Assembly (NCBI RefSeq): GCF_002872335.1
Contig: NZ_NJAG01000009.1
Location: 62,001-126,000, forward strand
Source: Siphonobacter sp. BAB-5405
GTDB lineage: Bacteria > Bacteroidota > Bacteroidia > Cytophagales > Spirosomataceae
DNA length: 64,000 nucleotides
Reading direction: 5' to 3'
Shown: piece after piece, positions 52,675-62,396 of the stretch
How positions within the stretch are numbered: the first letter of the stretch is position 1
How the letters are laid out: each line of letters starts with the position of its first letter
The notes under the pieces: model-generated
Told to the model about the DNA's origin: nothing
Database searches by the model: none
What the model saw: only the letters and a program-made list of their open reading frames with translations
Position numbers and translations under genes: made by a program

Positions 52675-52956
52675 ATGGGAACGAATCGTACCATCCACAT
52701 ACAGCTTGCTGGCACGCAATACGAAATGACGATTCCGAAAGAAGATGAACTCTACATTCGGGAAGCGGCTAAACTATTGAATCAGCAAATGCAGCAATTA
52801 CTCGAGAAGGAAAATGTTCACAGCATGCACGAGCGGATGACCCGTGTGATGCTTTTTTGCATGGTTACTAATCTGAAGCTCAATGCCTTACAGCATCAGG
52901 CTTTTGCTCAGCTCGAAATGATGGATGAATTAGTCAATCCGGTACTGCGGAATTGA
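52675..52956 (+). CDS. zapA: Cell division protein ZapA-like
   Basis: ZapA binds FtsZ and promotes bundling of filaments at the division site. The 93 residues are an N-terminal beta strand pair (TIHIQLAGTQYEMTIPKEDELYIREAAKLLNQQMQQL) and a C-terminal coiled coil, the usual ZapA plan. Start ATG 52675. It is followed 91 bases later by rny. The box TACTTTTG lies just before the ATG, which is hard to reconcile with a normal leader (see findings). Confidence 0.88.
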   Translation: MGTNRTIHIQLAGTQYEMTIPKEDELYIREAAKLLNQQMQQLLEKENVHSMHERMTRVMLFCMVTNLKLNALQHQAFAQLEMMDELVNPVLRN

Positions 52957-53047
52957 TTGATACACTAGAGATCCCTGTTTTTCTTCACTTTTAACGGTCT
53001 CCGGCAGAGGGCTGTTTGGTTTCACTATTATTTAACCATACAGACAA

Positions 53048-54502
53048 ATGCAGGATAGTAGTATTCTATTGTATTTGCTCGATACCCTCATTACAGCGGG
53101 AATAGTATTCTTTATTACCCGGATATTCTTAGGGAAAGCGATTAAAAATCGGGAAGCAGAGGCCGAAGTAAGAGCCGTCGACATTATTAAAAACGCTGAA
53201 GAAAAAGCGGAAAACCTCAAAAATCAGCGGATTCTTGAAGCGAAAGAGAATTTTCTTAAACGCCGGGCTGAATTTGAAGAAGAAACCAATAAGCGGAAAC
53301 GTGTTCTTCAGGAAAATGAAGCGAAACTGAAGGATTTTGAGCGTCAGATCAATCAGCAACGCGAACAGGCGAAACGCAAGGAAGACGAACTGGAAAAGCA
53401 GCGGCAGCAGTTAGCCCAGCAGCAGGAGTCAGCGAAACGGAAAGTGGATGAGGCTGAGAAAGCCCGCACCAGTGCCGTTTCCCAGCTCGAAAAAATCGCC
53501 GGTCTTACCGCTGATGAAGCTCGTCAGCAACTGGTCGATAACCTGAAAGCCGAAGCGGAAACCCGGGCCTCCAGCTACGTAAAAAACATCGTAGAAGAAG
53601 CCAAACTGACGGCAACGAAAGAAGCGAAGAAAATCGTTATTGAAACCATCCAGCGGACGGCGGCGGAACAGGCCATCGAAAACTGCGTCTCGGTTTTCAA
53701 TATCGAATCGGACGATATTAAAGGTAAAATCATTGGCCGTGAAGGACGGAATATCCGGACACTGGAATCGGCCGTGGGCGTGGAAATCATTGTAGATGAT
53801 ACGCCGGATGCGATTGTGATTTCGGGTTTTGATCCCGTACGCCGTGAAATCGCCCGTTTGTCGCTCCATCGACTGGTACAGGATGGCCGTATTCACCCGG
53901 CTCGTATCGAAGAGGTGGTTGCTAAAACGCGGAAGAATATCGAAGACGAAATCGTTGAAATCGGTGAACGTACGGTGATTGATCTGGGTATCCACGGCTT
54001 GCACCCGGAATTGATCAAGATGGTAGGTCGGATGCGTTTCCGGTCTTCGTACGGTCAGAACCTGCTCCAACACTCCCGCGAAGTAGCCAAGTTGTGTGCA
54101 ACGATGGCTTCCGAACTCGGGCTGAATGCGAAGCTGGCCAAACGGGCGGGTCTGCTGCACGATATTGGTAAAGTATGGCACGAAGAGCCGGAATTACCGC
54201 ACGCCATTCTGGGTATGGAAATGGCCCAGAAGTACAAGGAGCACCCGGAAGTTTGCAACGCCATTGGAGCTCACCACGACGAAATTGAGATGACCAGTAT
54301 GATTTCCCCCATCGTGCAGGTATGCGACGCCATTAGTGGTTCGCGTCCCGGAGCCCGTCGGGAAATGATGGAAAGCTACATTCAGCGTTTGAAAGACCTG
54401 GAAGCTCTGGCCCTCAACTTCAATGGCGTAGATAAGTGCTACGCCATTCAGGCCGGTCGTGAACTTCGCGTCATCGTGGATTCGGATAACGTATCGGAAT
54501 GA
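53048..54502 (+). CDS. rny: Ribonuclease Y, ended early by an in-frame TGA
   Basis: RNase Y is a membrane-anchored endoribonuclease starting mRNA decay. Parts in order: N-terminal TM helix (about 6-27), long coiled coil (33-190), KH domain (around 225-265; [16 protein letters not shown]), HD domain (from about 342; [15 protein letters not shown] at 371-375). The open frame stops at codon 485 (TGA, 54500-54502) after DSDNVSE, but in the same frame the next 38 codons read [15 protein letters not shown]... to ...[18 protein letters not shown] and a TAA at 54617-54619, the normal RNase Y end. Full length would be 523. The last 38 residues are therefore missing unless the stop is read through or is a sequencing error. 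Confidence 0.93.
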   Translation: MQDSSILLYLLDTLITAGIVFFITRIFLGKAIKNREAEAEVRAVDIIKNAEEKAENLKNQRILEAKENFLKRRAEFEEETNKRKRVLQENEAKLKDFERQINQQREQAKRKEDELEKQRQQLAQQQESAKRKVDEAEKARTSAVSQLEKIAGLTADEARQQLVDNLKAEAETRASSYVKNIVEEAKLTATKEAKKIVIETIQRTAAEQAIENCVSVFNIESDDIKGKIIGREGRNIRTLESAVGVEIIVDDTPDAIVISGFDPVRREIARLSLHRLVQDGRIHPARIEEVVAKTRKNIEDEIVEIGERTVIDLGIHGLHPELIKMVGRMRFRSSYGQNLLQHSREVAKLCATMASELGLNAKLAKRAGLLHDIGKVWHEEPELPHAILGMEMAQKYKEHPEVCNAIGAHHDEIEMTSMISPIVQVCDAISGSRPGARREMMESYIQRLKDLEALALNFNGVDKCYAIQAGRELRVIVDSDNVSE

Positions 54503-54619
54503 AAAGCGGGTCAGCTGAGCTACGATATTTCACAGAAAATTGAGAAAGAAATGCAGTATCCCGGTCAGATCAAAGTGACGGTAATTCGGGAAATGCGTTC
54601 CGTAGCTTACGCAAAATAA
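54503..54619 (+). pseudogene. rny: Detached 3' end of rny (38 conserved codons after the in-frame TGA)
   Basis: The frame continues after the TGA with codons for the conserved RNase Y C-terminus. A frame shift is not needed to read it: the tail is in the same frame as 53048-54502. It has no own start and is not likely to be translated by itself. Confidence 0.85.
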
Positions 54620-54626
54620 GCAAGTC

Positions 54627-54678
54627 TGTAAACGCAGGAACCCCGCTGGTATCAATCAGCGGGGTTCCTGCGTTTACA
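54627..54678. terminator. Perfect 22-bp terminator hairpin between rny and the lipoprotein gene
   Basis: 54627-54648 and 54657-54678 are exact reverse complements (22 bp, loop eight bases). It serves convergent genes; no strong T-run follows, so strength is uncertain. Confidence 0.7.
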
Positions 54679-54692
54679 GGCGAAGACGCTAC

Positions 54693-55493
54693 TCATCTTC
54701 GCTTGTCTTTCACGCGTTTTTGTTCAAACCGGAATGAAAGGGCCGGGTTACGGGCTGGATAAGTGATTTCGTAGAAGTGGGCCGCCCGGTTGGACTCCAG
54801 CAGGAGTTTACCCCGCATGGCCTCGCCTGGTTGAAGTACCATGTGGCGAAACGTTTCCCGCTCGAAGTTGCCCTGTTCCCAGGTAAGCTGATCCATCCGA
54901 TTTCCAAAACGCTGGTGATCAGCTACCCGCTTAATTGCCAGGGTTTGCCAGCCGGCGGCAATGCCCGCCCGCTTGGAAGCGTACTCGTGATAGGTTTGCC
55001 GTGAATTCGTTTGGGTCGCTACGTCGGCGGCAACCAAACCCACCAGTAAGACGGTATTGAACACTTTATTGAATTGAAGAATCTTCCGTTCCTGCTTGAT
55101 TTGCCGGGCTACTCGCTGTAATTCTAGGTCTGGATCCAGGCCTCTTTTTCGCCAGGCGTTGAGCGTACGGGCGGATGTTTTGTAGAGTAACAGGGTTTGC
55201 GTTTCATCCAGGGCAGTACTTTCGAAATCATGTGGGTTGATTTCGATGGGCCGCTCGGTGAGATTCGTAATTTCCGTATCAAAAATCAGATACTCGATAT
55301 TGGCTCCCGGTTGACGGCTGAGATAAACGGATTCAAAAGCCGTAACGACTTTTAAACTGTCATTCATCTGGCGAGCTACTTCCAGGCCATTTTCCGGATG
55401 AGTATCGGGATTAAGTGACTTGAGCTGCAGCGTCGAACGCGTACAGGAAGCCGAAAGAAGGACAATCGTGAAAAAGTAGAGGTAGATTTTCAT
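54693..55493 (-). CDS. Lipoprotein of unknown function
   Basis: 266 residues. The N-terminus MKIYLYFFTIVLLSASCTRS is a lipoprotein signal (Cys near residue 17). The body shows YLIFDTEITNLTERPIEINPHDF (a beta strand stretch) and a helix-rich C-terminal half with a hydrophobic segment (VFNTVLLVGLVAADVA, about 143-160). No family recognised. It follows ridA on the same strand after a long palindrome (55603-55659). Confidence 0.75.
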   Translation of the reverse strand: MKIYLYFFTIVLLSASCTRSTLQLKSLNPDTHPENGLEVARQMNDSLKVVTAFESVYLSRQPGANIEYLIFDTEITNLTERPIEINPHDFESTALDETQTLLLYKTSARTLNAWRKRGLDPDLELQRVARQIKQERKILQFNKVFNTVLLVGLVAADVATQTNSRQTYHEYASKRAGIAAGWQTLAIKRVADHQRFGNRMDQLTWEQGNFERETFRHMVLQPGEAMRGKLLLESNRAAHFYEITYPARNPALSFRFEQKRVKDKRR

Positions 55494-55602
55494 AGCTAGT
55501 GCGGATGCGGTTGACTAGCCGAAAATACGGAGGAAGCTACTGATGATGAAAGAATTAACAGATTTTAACGGCGAGGGTTGGTCACCAGAAATGTGTAAGG
55601 GG

Positions 55603-55659
55603 GCGTTTTATGCTTCAAGGCAACGGAATTACGAAATGTTGCTTTGAAGCATAAAACGC
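55603..55659. repeat. Long palindrome between ridA and the lipoprotein gene
   Basis: GCGTTTTATGCTTCAA (55603-55618) has its exact reverse complement at 55644-55659; inside it GGCAAC and GTTGC extend the pairing. No T-run follows on either strand. It could be a ridA terminator or an RNA processing element. Confidence 0.7.
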
Positions 55660-55671
55660 TACTTAGAATAC

Positions 55672-56046
55672 TTAATCAATAAGAGCTACTACCGAAATTT
55701 CTACGGAAACATCTTTAGGCAGGCGGCTAACCTGAACGGTTTCACGGGCTGGATAGTCCCCCGAGAAGAACTCGCCATAGATGGCGTTTACTTCCGCAAA
55801 ATCGTTCATATCTTTCAGGAAGATGGTGGTCTTAACGATATTGTGGTAATTCATGCCTGCTGCATGTAAAATTTCGCCAATGCTTACCATAACTTGACGG
55901 GCTTCAGCTTGAATTCCGGCCTGGCTGGCGGCTAGATCGGCAGCGATCTGACCGGAAACGTACAAACGACCATCTATTTTTACTGCTTGAGAATAAGGTC
56001 CGATGGGTGCGGGTGCATTGGGAGTGAAAATAATTTGCTTGTTCAT
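55672..56046 (-). CDS. ridA: RidA-family 2-iminobutanoate/2-iminopropanoate deaminase
   Basis: RidA hydrolyses reactive enamine/imine products of PLP enzymes. The 124 residues show PAPIGPYSQAVKIDGRLYVSGQIA, the catalytic Arg in YPARETVQVSRLP and FAEVNAIYGEFF. Normal size. The start is the ATG at 56044-56046. Cytoplasmic trimer in known members. Confidence 0.95.
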   Translation of the reverse strand: MNKQIIFTPNAPAPIGPYSQAVKIDGRLYVSGQIAADLAASQAGIQAEARQVMVSIGEILHAAGMNYHNIVKTTIFLKDMNDFAEVNAIYGEFFSGDYPARETVQVSRLPKDVSVEISVVALID

Positions 56047-56186
56047 TGGTCTCTTTACAAGTATTTAAAAGGGCAAGTTAAAAAAAAAGCGTGCAGTTAA
56101 AGAACGTTAATCTTAAGACTTGAGTACGTTAAAACTTTTTAATCAAAGGAAGGTTCATTAGTCAGCTCCTTATACGAATTATCGAC

Positions 56187-57305
56187 ATGCCAGCTTCCGA
56201 CCGTCCGTTCTATCACCGGGCTTCTCACTCTTTAATTATCATTAGCCTCGTTACGCTGGGTATTTACATTGGACAGGAAATTATTGTGCCGCTGGCGTTG
56301 GGGGGCTTATTGGCCATTCTGTTAAGACCGGTAGAAGCCTGGTTTATGCGGAGGGGCGTTCATAAAGTAATCGCTATTTGTCTGACGTTGTTACTAGCCG
56401 TTATTGTCTTGTCGGGCGTAGCCATCTTCATTTCCATACAGATTTCCAATTTCTCGGATGATCTGCCGAAGCTGCAGCAAAACATCAATGACTTTTACCG
56501 GGTAGCCCGTCGCTGGGTTCGCCAGGAGTACAATGTCAGTTATACGAAACAGGCTCAGTACATCAAGCAGGCCCAGCAGAAAACGCTCGAAAACCTGCAG
56601 GGCGGTACGGGAGCCTTAGCGGCTATCTCCGGACCCCTCGGAACCCTGGCTTTGATTCCCATTTATGTCTTCTTATTGCTGTACTACCGGGCCATGTTGC
56701 TTAAGTTTCTGGTATCACTCTTTGTGGAAGAACACGCCGGGCGGGTCTGGGAAATTATTGGGCAGGTAAAGACCGTTATTCAAAGTTACGTGGTCGGCCT
56801 GCTGCTTGAAACCGCTTGTGTAGCCATTCTTAATGCTCTGGGATTACTGGCTTTGGGCGTGGAGTATGCCATCATGCTGAGCGTCATCGCCGCCATTTTG
56901 AACTTAATTCCTTATTTGGGAGGCATCATTGCAACGGTACTGGCCGTTGCCATTGTGTTTATTAATAATCCGGAGCCTTCGATGCTGCTGGGCGTGGTAG
57001 GCGTGTTTCTAGCCGTACAATTCATTGATAATAACTTCTTAGTACCGATGATTGTCGGTTCGAAAGTAAAGGTCAATGCTTTAGTATCCATCGTGGGCGT
57101 ACTCATTGGCGGAGCATTGGCTGGTGTATCGGGGATGTTTCTTTCCATTCCGGCGATTGCCCTGATGAAAGTCGTTTTCGACCGGGTCGAAGGGCTGGAA
57201 CCCTGGGGCATACTCATTGGCGATGATCAGCCCGACGACGCCAAACAACCGATGTTGCCGCGGTGGATGCGAATCTGGGAACGCAGAAAGGCCGAAAACG
57301 GTTGA
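56187..57305 (+). CDS. AI-2E family transporter (UPF0118)
   Basis: 372 residues with about seven transmembrane helices. Hallmarks: QEIIVPLALGGLLAILLRPV near residue 30, and the C-terminal NLIPYLGGIIATVLAVAIVFI and GSKVKVNALVSIVGVLIGGALAGVSGMFLSIP. Family members include AI-2 exporters and Na+/H+ antiporter-like proteins, so the substrate is open. It is followed 22 bases later by an EamA-type gene, probably in the same transcript. Confidence 0.92.
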   Translation: MPASDRPFYHRASHSLIIISLVTLGIYIGQEIIVPLALGGLLAILLRPVEAWFMRRGVHKVIAICLTLLLAVIVLSGVAIFISIQISNFSDDLPKLQQNINDFYRVARRWVRQEYNVSYTKQAQYIKQAQQKTLENLQGGTGALAAISGPLGTLALIPIYVFLLLYYRAMLLKFLVSLFVEEHAGRVWEIIGQVKTVIQSYVVGLLLETACVAILNALGLLALGVEYAIMLSVIAAILNLIPYLGGIIATVLAVAIVFINNPEPSMLLGVVGVFLAVQFIDNNFLVPMIVGSKVKVNALVSIVGVLIGGALAGVSGMFLSIPAIALMKVVFDRVEGLEPWGILIGDDQPDDAKQPMLPRWMRIWERRKAENG

Positions 57306-57327
57306 TTCCAAAAGCTTTCTTCCCAGT

Positions 57328-58263
57328 ATGCAATCATCTACGGCCGAACCGATTCAGAAAAATAATCAACGCTATCAACCTTCAGCGGTTGTATTGATGC
57401 TACTGGCTTCTTTGCTGTTTGCGATCATGACGCTGACCGCCAAGCAGCTCAGTACCCGTTTCGATGCCGTAGAACTGGTGTTCTTTCGTAATCTAGTAGG
57501 GGCTACCTTTATTTTAATCAGCCTCCGACGCCGTCCCATGCAGCAGCCGGGCGGCAAACCGTTTTTGCTGATTTTCCGGGGCGTAGTGGGGACGGCTTCT
57601 CTTTACATGCTTTTTTATTCGGTACGAACGCTGACACTCGGTACGGCTTCGGCTTATCAGTATACGTATCCTATTTTTCTAAGCATTCTTTCCTTTCTGT
57701 TTTTTGGTCGAAAACTCAACCGTCGGGAGTGGGCGGCGATTGGACTGGGCTTCGTGGGAATTCTCTTCATTTTTCGTCCGGACGTAACCATGCCTCTTCG
57801 CTGGCACCTGATTGGGCTAAGTTGTGCGTTACTGACGGCTATTTCTTACCTGTCTATTCGAGGACTTAATCGCTATTACGATACGCGGGTCATTGTTCTT
57901 TCCTTTATGCTATCAGGCCTAGTCTTACCAGCTATATCGATGGTACTGGGCGAACACTGGCCCAAGGCAGAAAGCCTGTGGCTCGGTCGGTTCGTATGGC
58001 CGCAGGGCTGGGAGTGGCTCGTCTTGCTGGGAATGGGGGCAGCGGCTCTGGCGGCTCAACTCGCCATGACGCGTTCTTTGGGCATGGATAAAGCGGGTCG
58101 GGTATCGGCGGTTGGTTATTCAAATATTGTCTTCTCCCTACTGCTGGGGTTACTACTAGGCGACGCTCTGCCCTCCCTGCCTGTACTGCTCGGAATCACG
58201 TTGGTCATTAGCAGTGGGGTGCTCATTGCCTGGAAGAAACGAACGCCTGCAACCGCTAAATAA
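57328..58263 (+). CDS. EamA/DMT-family transporter
   Basis: 311 residues with ten hydrophobic segments in two EamA halves: MLLASLLFAIMTLTAKQLSTRFDAVELVFFRNLVG and LTAISYLSIRGLNRYYDTRVIVLSF. Start ATG 57328; a frame back to 57217 overlaps the previous gene. DMT carriers move various metabolites; substrate unknown. A strong terminator follows. Confidence 0.9.
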   Translation: MQSSTAEPIQKNNQRYQPSAVVLMLLASLLFAIMTLTAKQLSTRFDAVELVFFRNLVGATFILISLRRRPMQQPGGKPFLLIFRGVVGTASLYMLFYSVRTLTLGTASAYQYTYPIFLSILSFLFFGRKLNRREWAAIGLGFVGILFIFRPDVTMPLRWHLIGLSCALLTAISYLSIRGLNRYYDTRVIVLSFMLSGLVLPAISMVLGEHWPKAESLWLGRFVWPQGWEWLVLLGMGAAALAAQLAMTRSLGMDKAGRVSAVGYSNIVFSLLLGLLLGDALPSLPVLLGITLVISSGVLIAWKKRTPATAK

Positions 58264-58270
58264 AGATCAG

Positions 58271-58307
58271 TTGTTATCAAAAAAAGATTAGATTTTTTTG
58301 ATAACAA
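58271..58307 (+). terminator. Rho-independent terminator after the EamA gene
   Basis: TTGTTATCAAAAAAA (58271-58285) pairs perfectly with TTTTTTTGATAACAA (58293-58307). Confidence 0.8.
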
Positions 58308-58519
58308 GCAGGGTTTGCTTTTGCTTTAATCGTCTTATCCTCAGTAGTACTTAGCCTCTTTCCGTTAAACAATTCCTTAATTTTTTTAAGAATACGCGTG
58401 AGCGTAGGAAGCTCAGCCGTTGTCGCCTTTCGGGCTTCATACGGACGGGAATGCTATGCCTTTATACACTCAATCTTTCTATTCCAACCTTTTCAAAACC
58501 GTTTAAACGAGCACCGACT

Positions 58520-59539
58520 ATGACCTTTTTGGATGAAACCATTGCCCTGCCCGTCGGCGTAACCCTGGATCGATTTATCAAACGTAACCAGGAAGCTTTT
58601 CCCTTTGCTACCGGTGAGCTTTCACAACTTTTACGGGATATAGCCCTGGCGGCTAAGATCGTGAACCGGGAGATTAATAAAGCGGGTCTGGTGGATGTGA
58701 CCGGAGCCCTCGGAACGTCCAATATTCAGGGAGAAGCCCAGCAGAAACTGGACATGATCGCCCATATCCGGTTTATGCGGGCCTTGAGAAATGGCGGCGA
58801 AGTGGCCGGGATCGTGTCGGAAGAAGAAGAAAATATTGTTTTCACCGGAAACGATGAGGCTAAGTACGTAGTTGCCATCGATCCTTTAGACGGATCTTCC
58901 AACATCGATGTAAATGTTTCAATCGGTACGATTTTCTCCATCTATCGTCGTCTGAGTCCACAGGGTACTAAAGTCAACACAAACGATTTTTTACAGGGTG
59001 GCGAAGCTCAGGTAGCCGCCGGGTACGTGCTATACGGCTCGTCAACAGTGCTGGTATACACAACAGGACACGGTGTCAATGGCTTTACGTACGAGTCTTC
59101 ACTGGGCGAATTTTTCCTTTCCTATCCCACCATTCAAATTCCGGAGGATGGCAATCTGTACTCAATTAACGATGGGAACATGCCCGATTTTCCGGAAGCC
59201 ATCCTTCGGTATATCGACGTATGCCGGAGTCGTCGGTATTCAGCCCGATACATTGGTTCACTCGTGGGCGATTTTCACCGGAATCTTCTGAAGGGAGGTA
59301 TTTACTTCTATCCACCCACCCGTAAAACGCCTCAGGGCAAGTTGCGGCTCTTGTATGAATGCTACCCGCTGGCTTTCATTGTCGAACAGGCAGGCGGTAT
59401 GGCTACCGATGGGAAGCAACGTTTATTAGAGGTCGAAATCAGGAATTTACATCAACGAAGTTCCCTGTGTATTGGCTCTAGTAATATGGTGAAAGAAGCC
59501 AATCAGGTATACGTTGAACAGGGCACCATGGCGGAATAA
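58520..59539 (+). CDS. fbp: Fructose-1,6-bisphosphatase class I
   Basis: Fbp turns fructose-1,6-bisphosphate into fructose-6-phosphate, the control step of gluconeogenesis. 339 residues. Motifs: [24 protein letters not shown] (metal-binding Glu residues), [28 protein letters not shown] and [28 protein letters not shown]. Start ATG 58520. Class I members of this length are usual. Metabolic link: fructose-6-phosphate is the substrate of glmS, coded 1 kb downstream. Confidence 0.97.
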   Translation: MTFLDETIALPVGVTLDRFIKRNQEAFPFATGELSQLLRDIALAAKIVNREINKAGLVDVTGALGTSNIQGEAQQKLDMIAHIRFMRALRNGGEVAGIVSEEEENIVFTGNDEAKYVVAIDPLDGSSNIDVNVSIGTIFSIYRRLSPQGTKVNTNDFLQGGEAQVAAGYVLYGSSTVLVYTTGHGVNGFTYESSLGEFFLSYPTIQIPEDGNLYSINDGNMPDFPEAILRYIDVCRSRRYSARYIGSLVGDFHRNLLKGGIYFYPPTRKTPQGKLRLLYECYPLAFIVEQAGGMATDGKQRLLEVEIRNLHQRSSLCIGSSNMVKEANQVYVEQGTMAE

Positions 59540-59709
59540 AACGGACCGACAGTCAGGGCTTACCCATAAGTGCTCGCGTGGGAACAATTTTCTACAGATT
59601 TAGTAAGTTTATTATTTGTTTAACTGTTTGATTTACAGGGATATTTGATTTTTGGCTTAGGTTTTTTTGCAGAATTAACATAAGCGTATCAACCAAAAAC
59701 AAGTAAGTC

Positions 59710-60186
59710 ATGGAAACTACAGTAACAAACGACAAATTAGTAGATGTACTTAATGATTTAGTGCGTATTAATAACGACCGGATCGCTGGATACGAAAAAG
59801 CAGTAAACGAAGCTGAACTCGAAGACGTAGATTTGAAAGCTTTGTTCAACCGTTTTGCCGACGAAAGCCGCACATATCGGGATGAGTTGAGCCGTGAAAT
59901 TGTTAGCCTCGGTGGCACGCCTACCGACGAAACAACTACTTCTGGTAAGTTCTACCGCGTATGGATGGACATCAAAGCTGCGTTCTCTGGTAAAGACCGG
60001 AAAGCTATTCTCGAAAACTGCGAGTTTGGTGAAGATGCCGCTCAGGAAGCCTACCAAACAGCTCTGGAATCAGAAGCTACAATGACGACTGATGTACGTC
60101 AATTGATTAGCACGCAAAAGTCAAAGCTGAAAGATTCACATGACGCGGTGAAAAAATACCGTGATTTGCATGAATCGATGAGCTAA
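59710..60186 (+). CDS. DUF2383 (PA2169-type) four-helix bundle protein
   Basis: 158 residues, all helical by eye: METTVTNDKLVDVLNDLVRINNDRIAGYEKAVN, RFADESRTYRDELSREI and YQTALESEAT. The PA2169 family is a ferritin-like four-helix bundle with conserved Glu/His residues (here GYEKA, ESRTYRDEL) that could bind metal or act in stress responses. The role is unknown. A perfect terminator follows. The upstream 170 bases are AT-rich. Confidence 0.85.
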   Translation: METTVTNDKLVDVLNDLVRINNDRIAGYEKAVNEAELEDVDLKALFNRFADESRTYRDELSREIVSLGGTPTDETTTSGKFYRVWMDIKAAFSGKDRKAILENCEFGEDAAQEAYQTALESEATMTTDVRQLISTQKSKLKDSHDAVKKYRDLHESMS

Positions 60187-60200
60187 GAAAGCTTTTATAT

Positions 60201-60247
60201 AAAAACAGGAAAGGCGATCTCACAACGGGATCGCCTTTCCTGTTTTT
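60201..60247 (+). terminator. Rho-independent terminator after the DUF2383 gene
   Basis: A 19-bp perfect stem (60201-60219 with 60229-60247), ending in TTTTT. Confidence 0.85.
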
Positions 60248-60438
60248 AGGTTTTCAGATACGGAATCAAAACAGGTTAATAGATTGAGTTAAAGAGAGTT
60301 TAGTAGACATAAATGCTTATTGAAAATAATTTTAAAGTTGTAGATATTATATTTAAAATTATTAAATAAGTGATTGATTTTAAGTATTTTATGTAGAAAA
60401 AGGGTCTTTCCCTTTTTATTTATCCCCTGATCTGTTTG

Positions 60439-60470
60439 CTTTGAACAGTATAGATAAATCAGTAGTATTT
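60439..60470 (+). promoter_or_regulatory. Candidate promoter of glmS
   Basis: CTTTG at 60439-60443, a 19-base spacer and TAGTATTT at 60463-60470 fit the Bacteroidota -33/-7 pattern loosely. The leader would be about 70 bases. No glmS ribozyme is seen. Confidence 0.35.
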
Positions 60471-60544
60471 ACGTACGGTAAGAAAAGTACAAAAACTATT
60501 GTATCAACCCTCCATTACATTTCTTCCATTAATCTTTACCACTT

Positions 60545-62383
60545 ATGTGCGGAATCGTAGCATACATTGGGCACCGCGAAGCCTATGCCCTCATCATTAA
60601 AGGCCTAAAGAGACTGGAATACCGAGGCTATGACTCAGCTGGGGTAGCTCTGCTCACCGATACGGGCCTGAATGTATATAAGAAAAAAGGAAAAGTCTCC
60701 GATCTGGAACAGTCGCTGGGCGAAGAACAGCTCAGCAGTCATATTGGTATTGGGCATACGCGTTGGGCTACCCACGGTGAACCGAACGATCGGAATGCCC
60801 ACCCCCATTATTCACACACGCAAAAGCTGGCGATAATTCACAATGGGATCATTGAGAATTATGGAGCTATAAAACTTAATCTTCAAAACAAAGGCTACGC
60901 GTTTCATTCGGATACCGACTCCGAAGTATTTGTCAACTTCATTGAAGACATTCAAAAAGAAACCTATTGCTCACTCGAAGAAGCAGTACGGCTGGCCATG
61001 CAGGAAGTCGTAGGGGCGTATGCCATCGTTCTCATTAATCGCGAAGAACCCGGTACACTCATTGCCGCCCGTAAAGGCTCACCGCTGGTCATTGGCGTAG
61101 GAGAAGGCGAGTACTTTTTTGCTTCGGACGCAACGCCCATTATCGAGTATACCAACGAGGTAATTTACCTGGATGATTTTCAGATTGCGGTAGTACGCGA
61201 GGGTGAACTGACCGTTAAGAACATCGAGAATATCGTTTTGTCGCCTTACATCCAGCACATTGAGCTTGAGTTGGAAGCAATCGAAAAAGGCGGTTATGAG
61301 CACTTCATGCTCAAGGAAATTTTCGAACAACCCCGTTCCGTGAAGGATTGCTTCCGGGGCCGGGTCAACGCTGATGAAGGGCATCTGGTACTCGGTGGTC
61401 TGCGGGAATACCTGGACGATATTGCCAAGTCGCAACGAATTGTCATTGTAGCCTGTGGTACTTCCTGGCACGCGGGGTTAGTCGCTGAATATGTTTTTGA
61501 AGAGCTGGCCCGTATTCCCGTTGAGGTAGAATACGCTTCTGAATTCCGCTACCGAAACCCCATCATTAAGGAAGGTGACGTAGTCATTGCCATTTCGCAG
61601 TCGGGTGAAACCATGGACACCCTGGCGGCTATTGAACTGGCTAAATCCAAAGGGGCCATCATTCTGGGCGTTTGTAATGCCGTGGGATCGTCCATTCCCC
61701 GAACTACTCACGCAGGGGCATACACCCACGCCGGTCCCGAAATTGGCGTGGCTTCGACGAAAGCCTTCACCGCTCAGGTTTCTGTCCTTACGCTGATGGC
61801 CATCGCGGTGGCTCGCCGGAAAGGCATTCTGCACGAAGATACCTTCCGTCGTTTCCTGTTCGAACTCGAACGCATTCCCGAGAAAATAGAAAAGGTGTTG
61901 AAGAACGCCGAAAAGATCAGGGAGATTTCAGCCTTGTTCAGCGAAGCCCGTAACTTCATCTATCTGGGTCGGGGCCTCAACTTCCCCGTAGCGTTGGAGG
62001 GAGCCCTGAAGCTCAAGGAAATTAGTTACATCCACGCCGAAGGCTACCCGGCAGCGGAAATGAAACACGGACCGATTGCCCTGATTGACGAAGATATGCC
62101 CGTCGTATTTATCGCCACGCGAGATCAGTCCTACGAAAAAATTGTTTCGAACATTCAGGAAGTAAAGGCCCGAAAAGGTAAGGTGATTGCGGTGGTGACG
62201 GAAGGCGATAAACTGATTCCAACCATGGCGGACCACGTCATCGAAATTCCGATTACGCACGAAGTTTTAACGCCGCTTTTGTCCGTAATTCCCCTGCAAT
62301 TGTTGTCGTATCACATTGCCGTCATGCGGGGTTGTAATGTGGACCAGCCCCGTAACCTGGCGAAATCGGTTACCGTAGAATAA
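60545..62383 (+). CDS. glmS: Glutamine-fructose-6-phosphate aminotransferase (isomerizing)
   Basis: GlmS makes glucosamine-6-phosphate for peptidoglycan and lipopolysaccharide. 612 residues. The glutaminase domain starts at MCGIVAYIGHRE (catalytic Cys2), with GHTRWATHGEPNDRNAHPH; the two SIS domains show ACGTSWHAGLVAEYVFEELARI and ISQSGETMDTLAAIELAK; the end DQPRNLAKSVTVE is the typical C-terminus. Its substrate fructose-6-phosphate can come from Fbp, coded nearby. A terminator follows. Confidence 0.98.
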   Translation: MCGIVAYIGHREAYALIIKGLKRLEYRGYDSAGVALLTDTGLNVYKKKGKVSDLEQSLGEEQLSSHIGIGHTRWATHGEPNDRNAHPHYSHTQKLAIIHNGIIENYGAIKLNLQNKGYAFHSDTDSEVFVNFIEDIQKETYCSLEEAVRLAMQEVVGAYAIVLINREEPGTLIAARKGSPLVIGVGEGEYFFASDATPIIEYTNEVIYLDDFQIAVVREGELTVKNIENIVLSPYIQHIELELEAIEKGGYEHFMLKEIFEQPRSVKDCFRGRVNADEGHLVLGGLREYLDDIAKSQRIVIVACGTSWHAGLVAEYVFEELARIPVEVEYASEFRYRNPIIKEGDVVIAISQSGETMDTLAAIELAKSKGAIILGVCNAVGSSIPRTTHAGAYTHAGPEIGVASTKAFTAQVSVLTLMAIAVARRKGILHEDTFRRFLFELERIPEKIEKVLKNAEKIREISALFSEARNFIYLGRGLNFPVALEGALKLKEISYIHAEGYPAAEMKHGPIALIDEDMPVVFIATRDQSYEKIVSNIQEVKARKGKVIAVVTEGDKLIPTMADHVIEIPITHEVLTPLLSVIPLQLLSYHIAVMRGCNVDQPRNLAKSVTVE

Positions 62384-62396
62384 AGTAGTCCGATTC

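Larger units (their letters stand above)
60187..60544. other. Intergenic region with terminator and AT-rich promoter area of glmS
   Basis: It contains the terminator at 60201-60247 and a promoter candidate near 60439-60470. Between them, 60280-60420, the sequence is very AT-rich with no gene. Confidence 0.6.

Noticed and set aside
53429-54181. 250-codon antisense frame in rny
   Set aside because: Shadow frame of a conserved gene, no domain.
60280-60544. glmS ribozyme in the leader
   Set aside because: The leader is short and AT-rich, and no ribozyme core is seen; this element is typical of Firmicutes.
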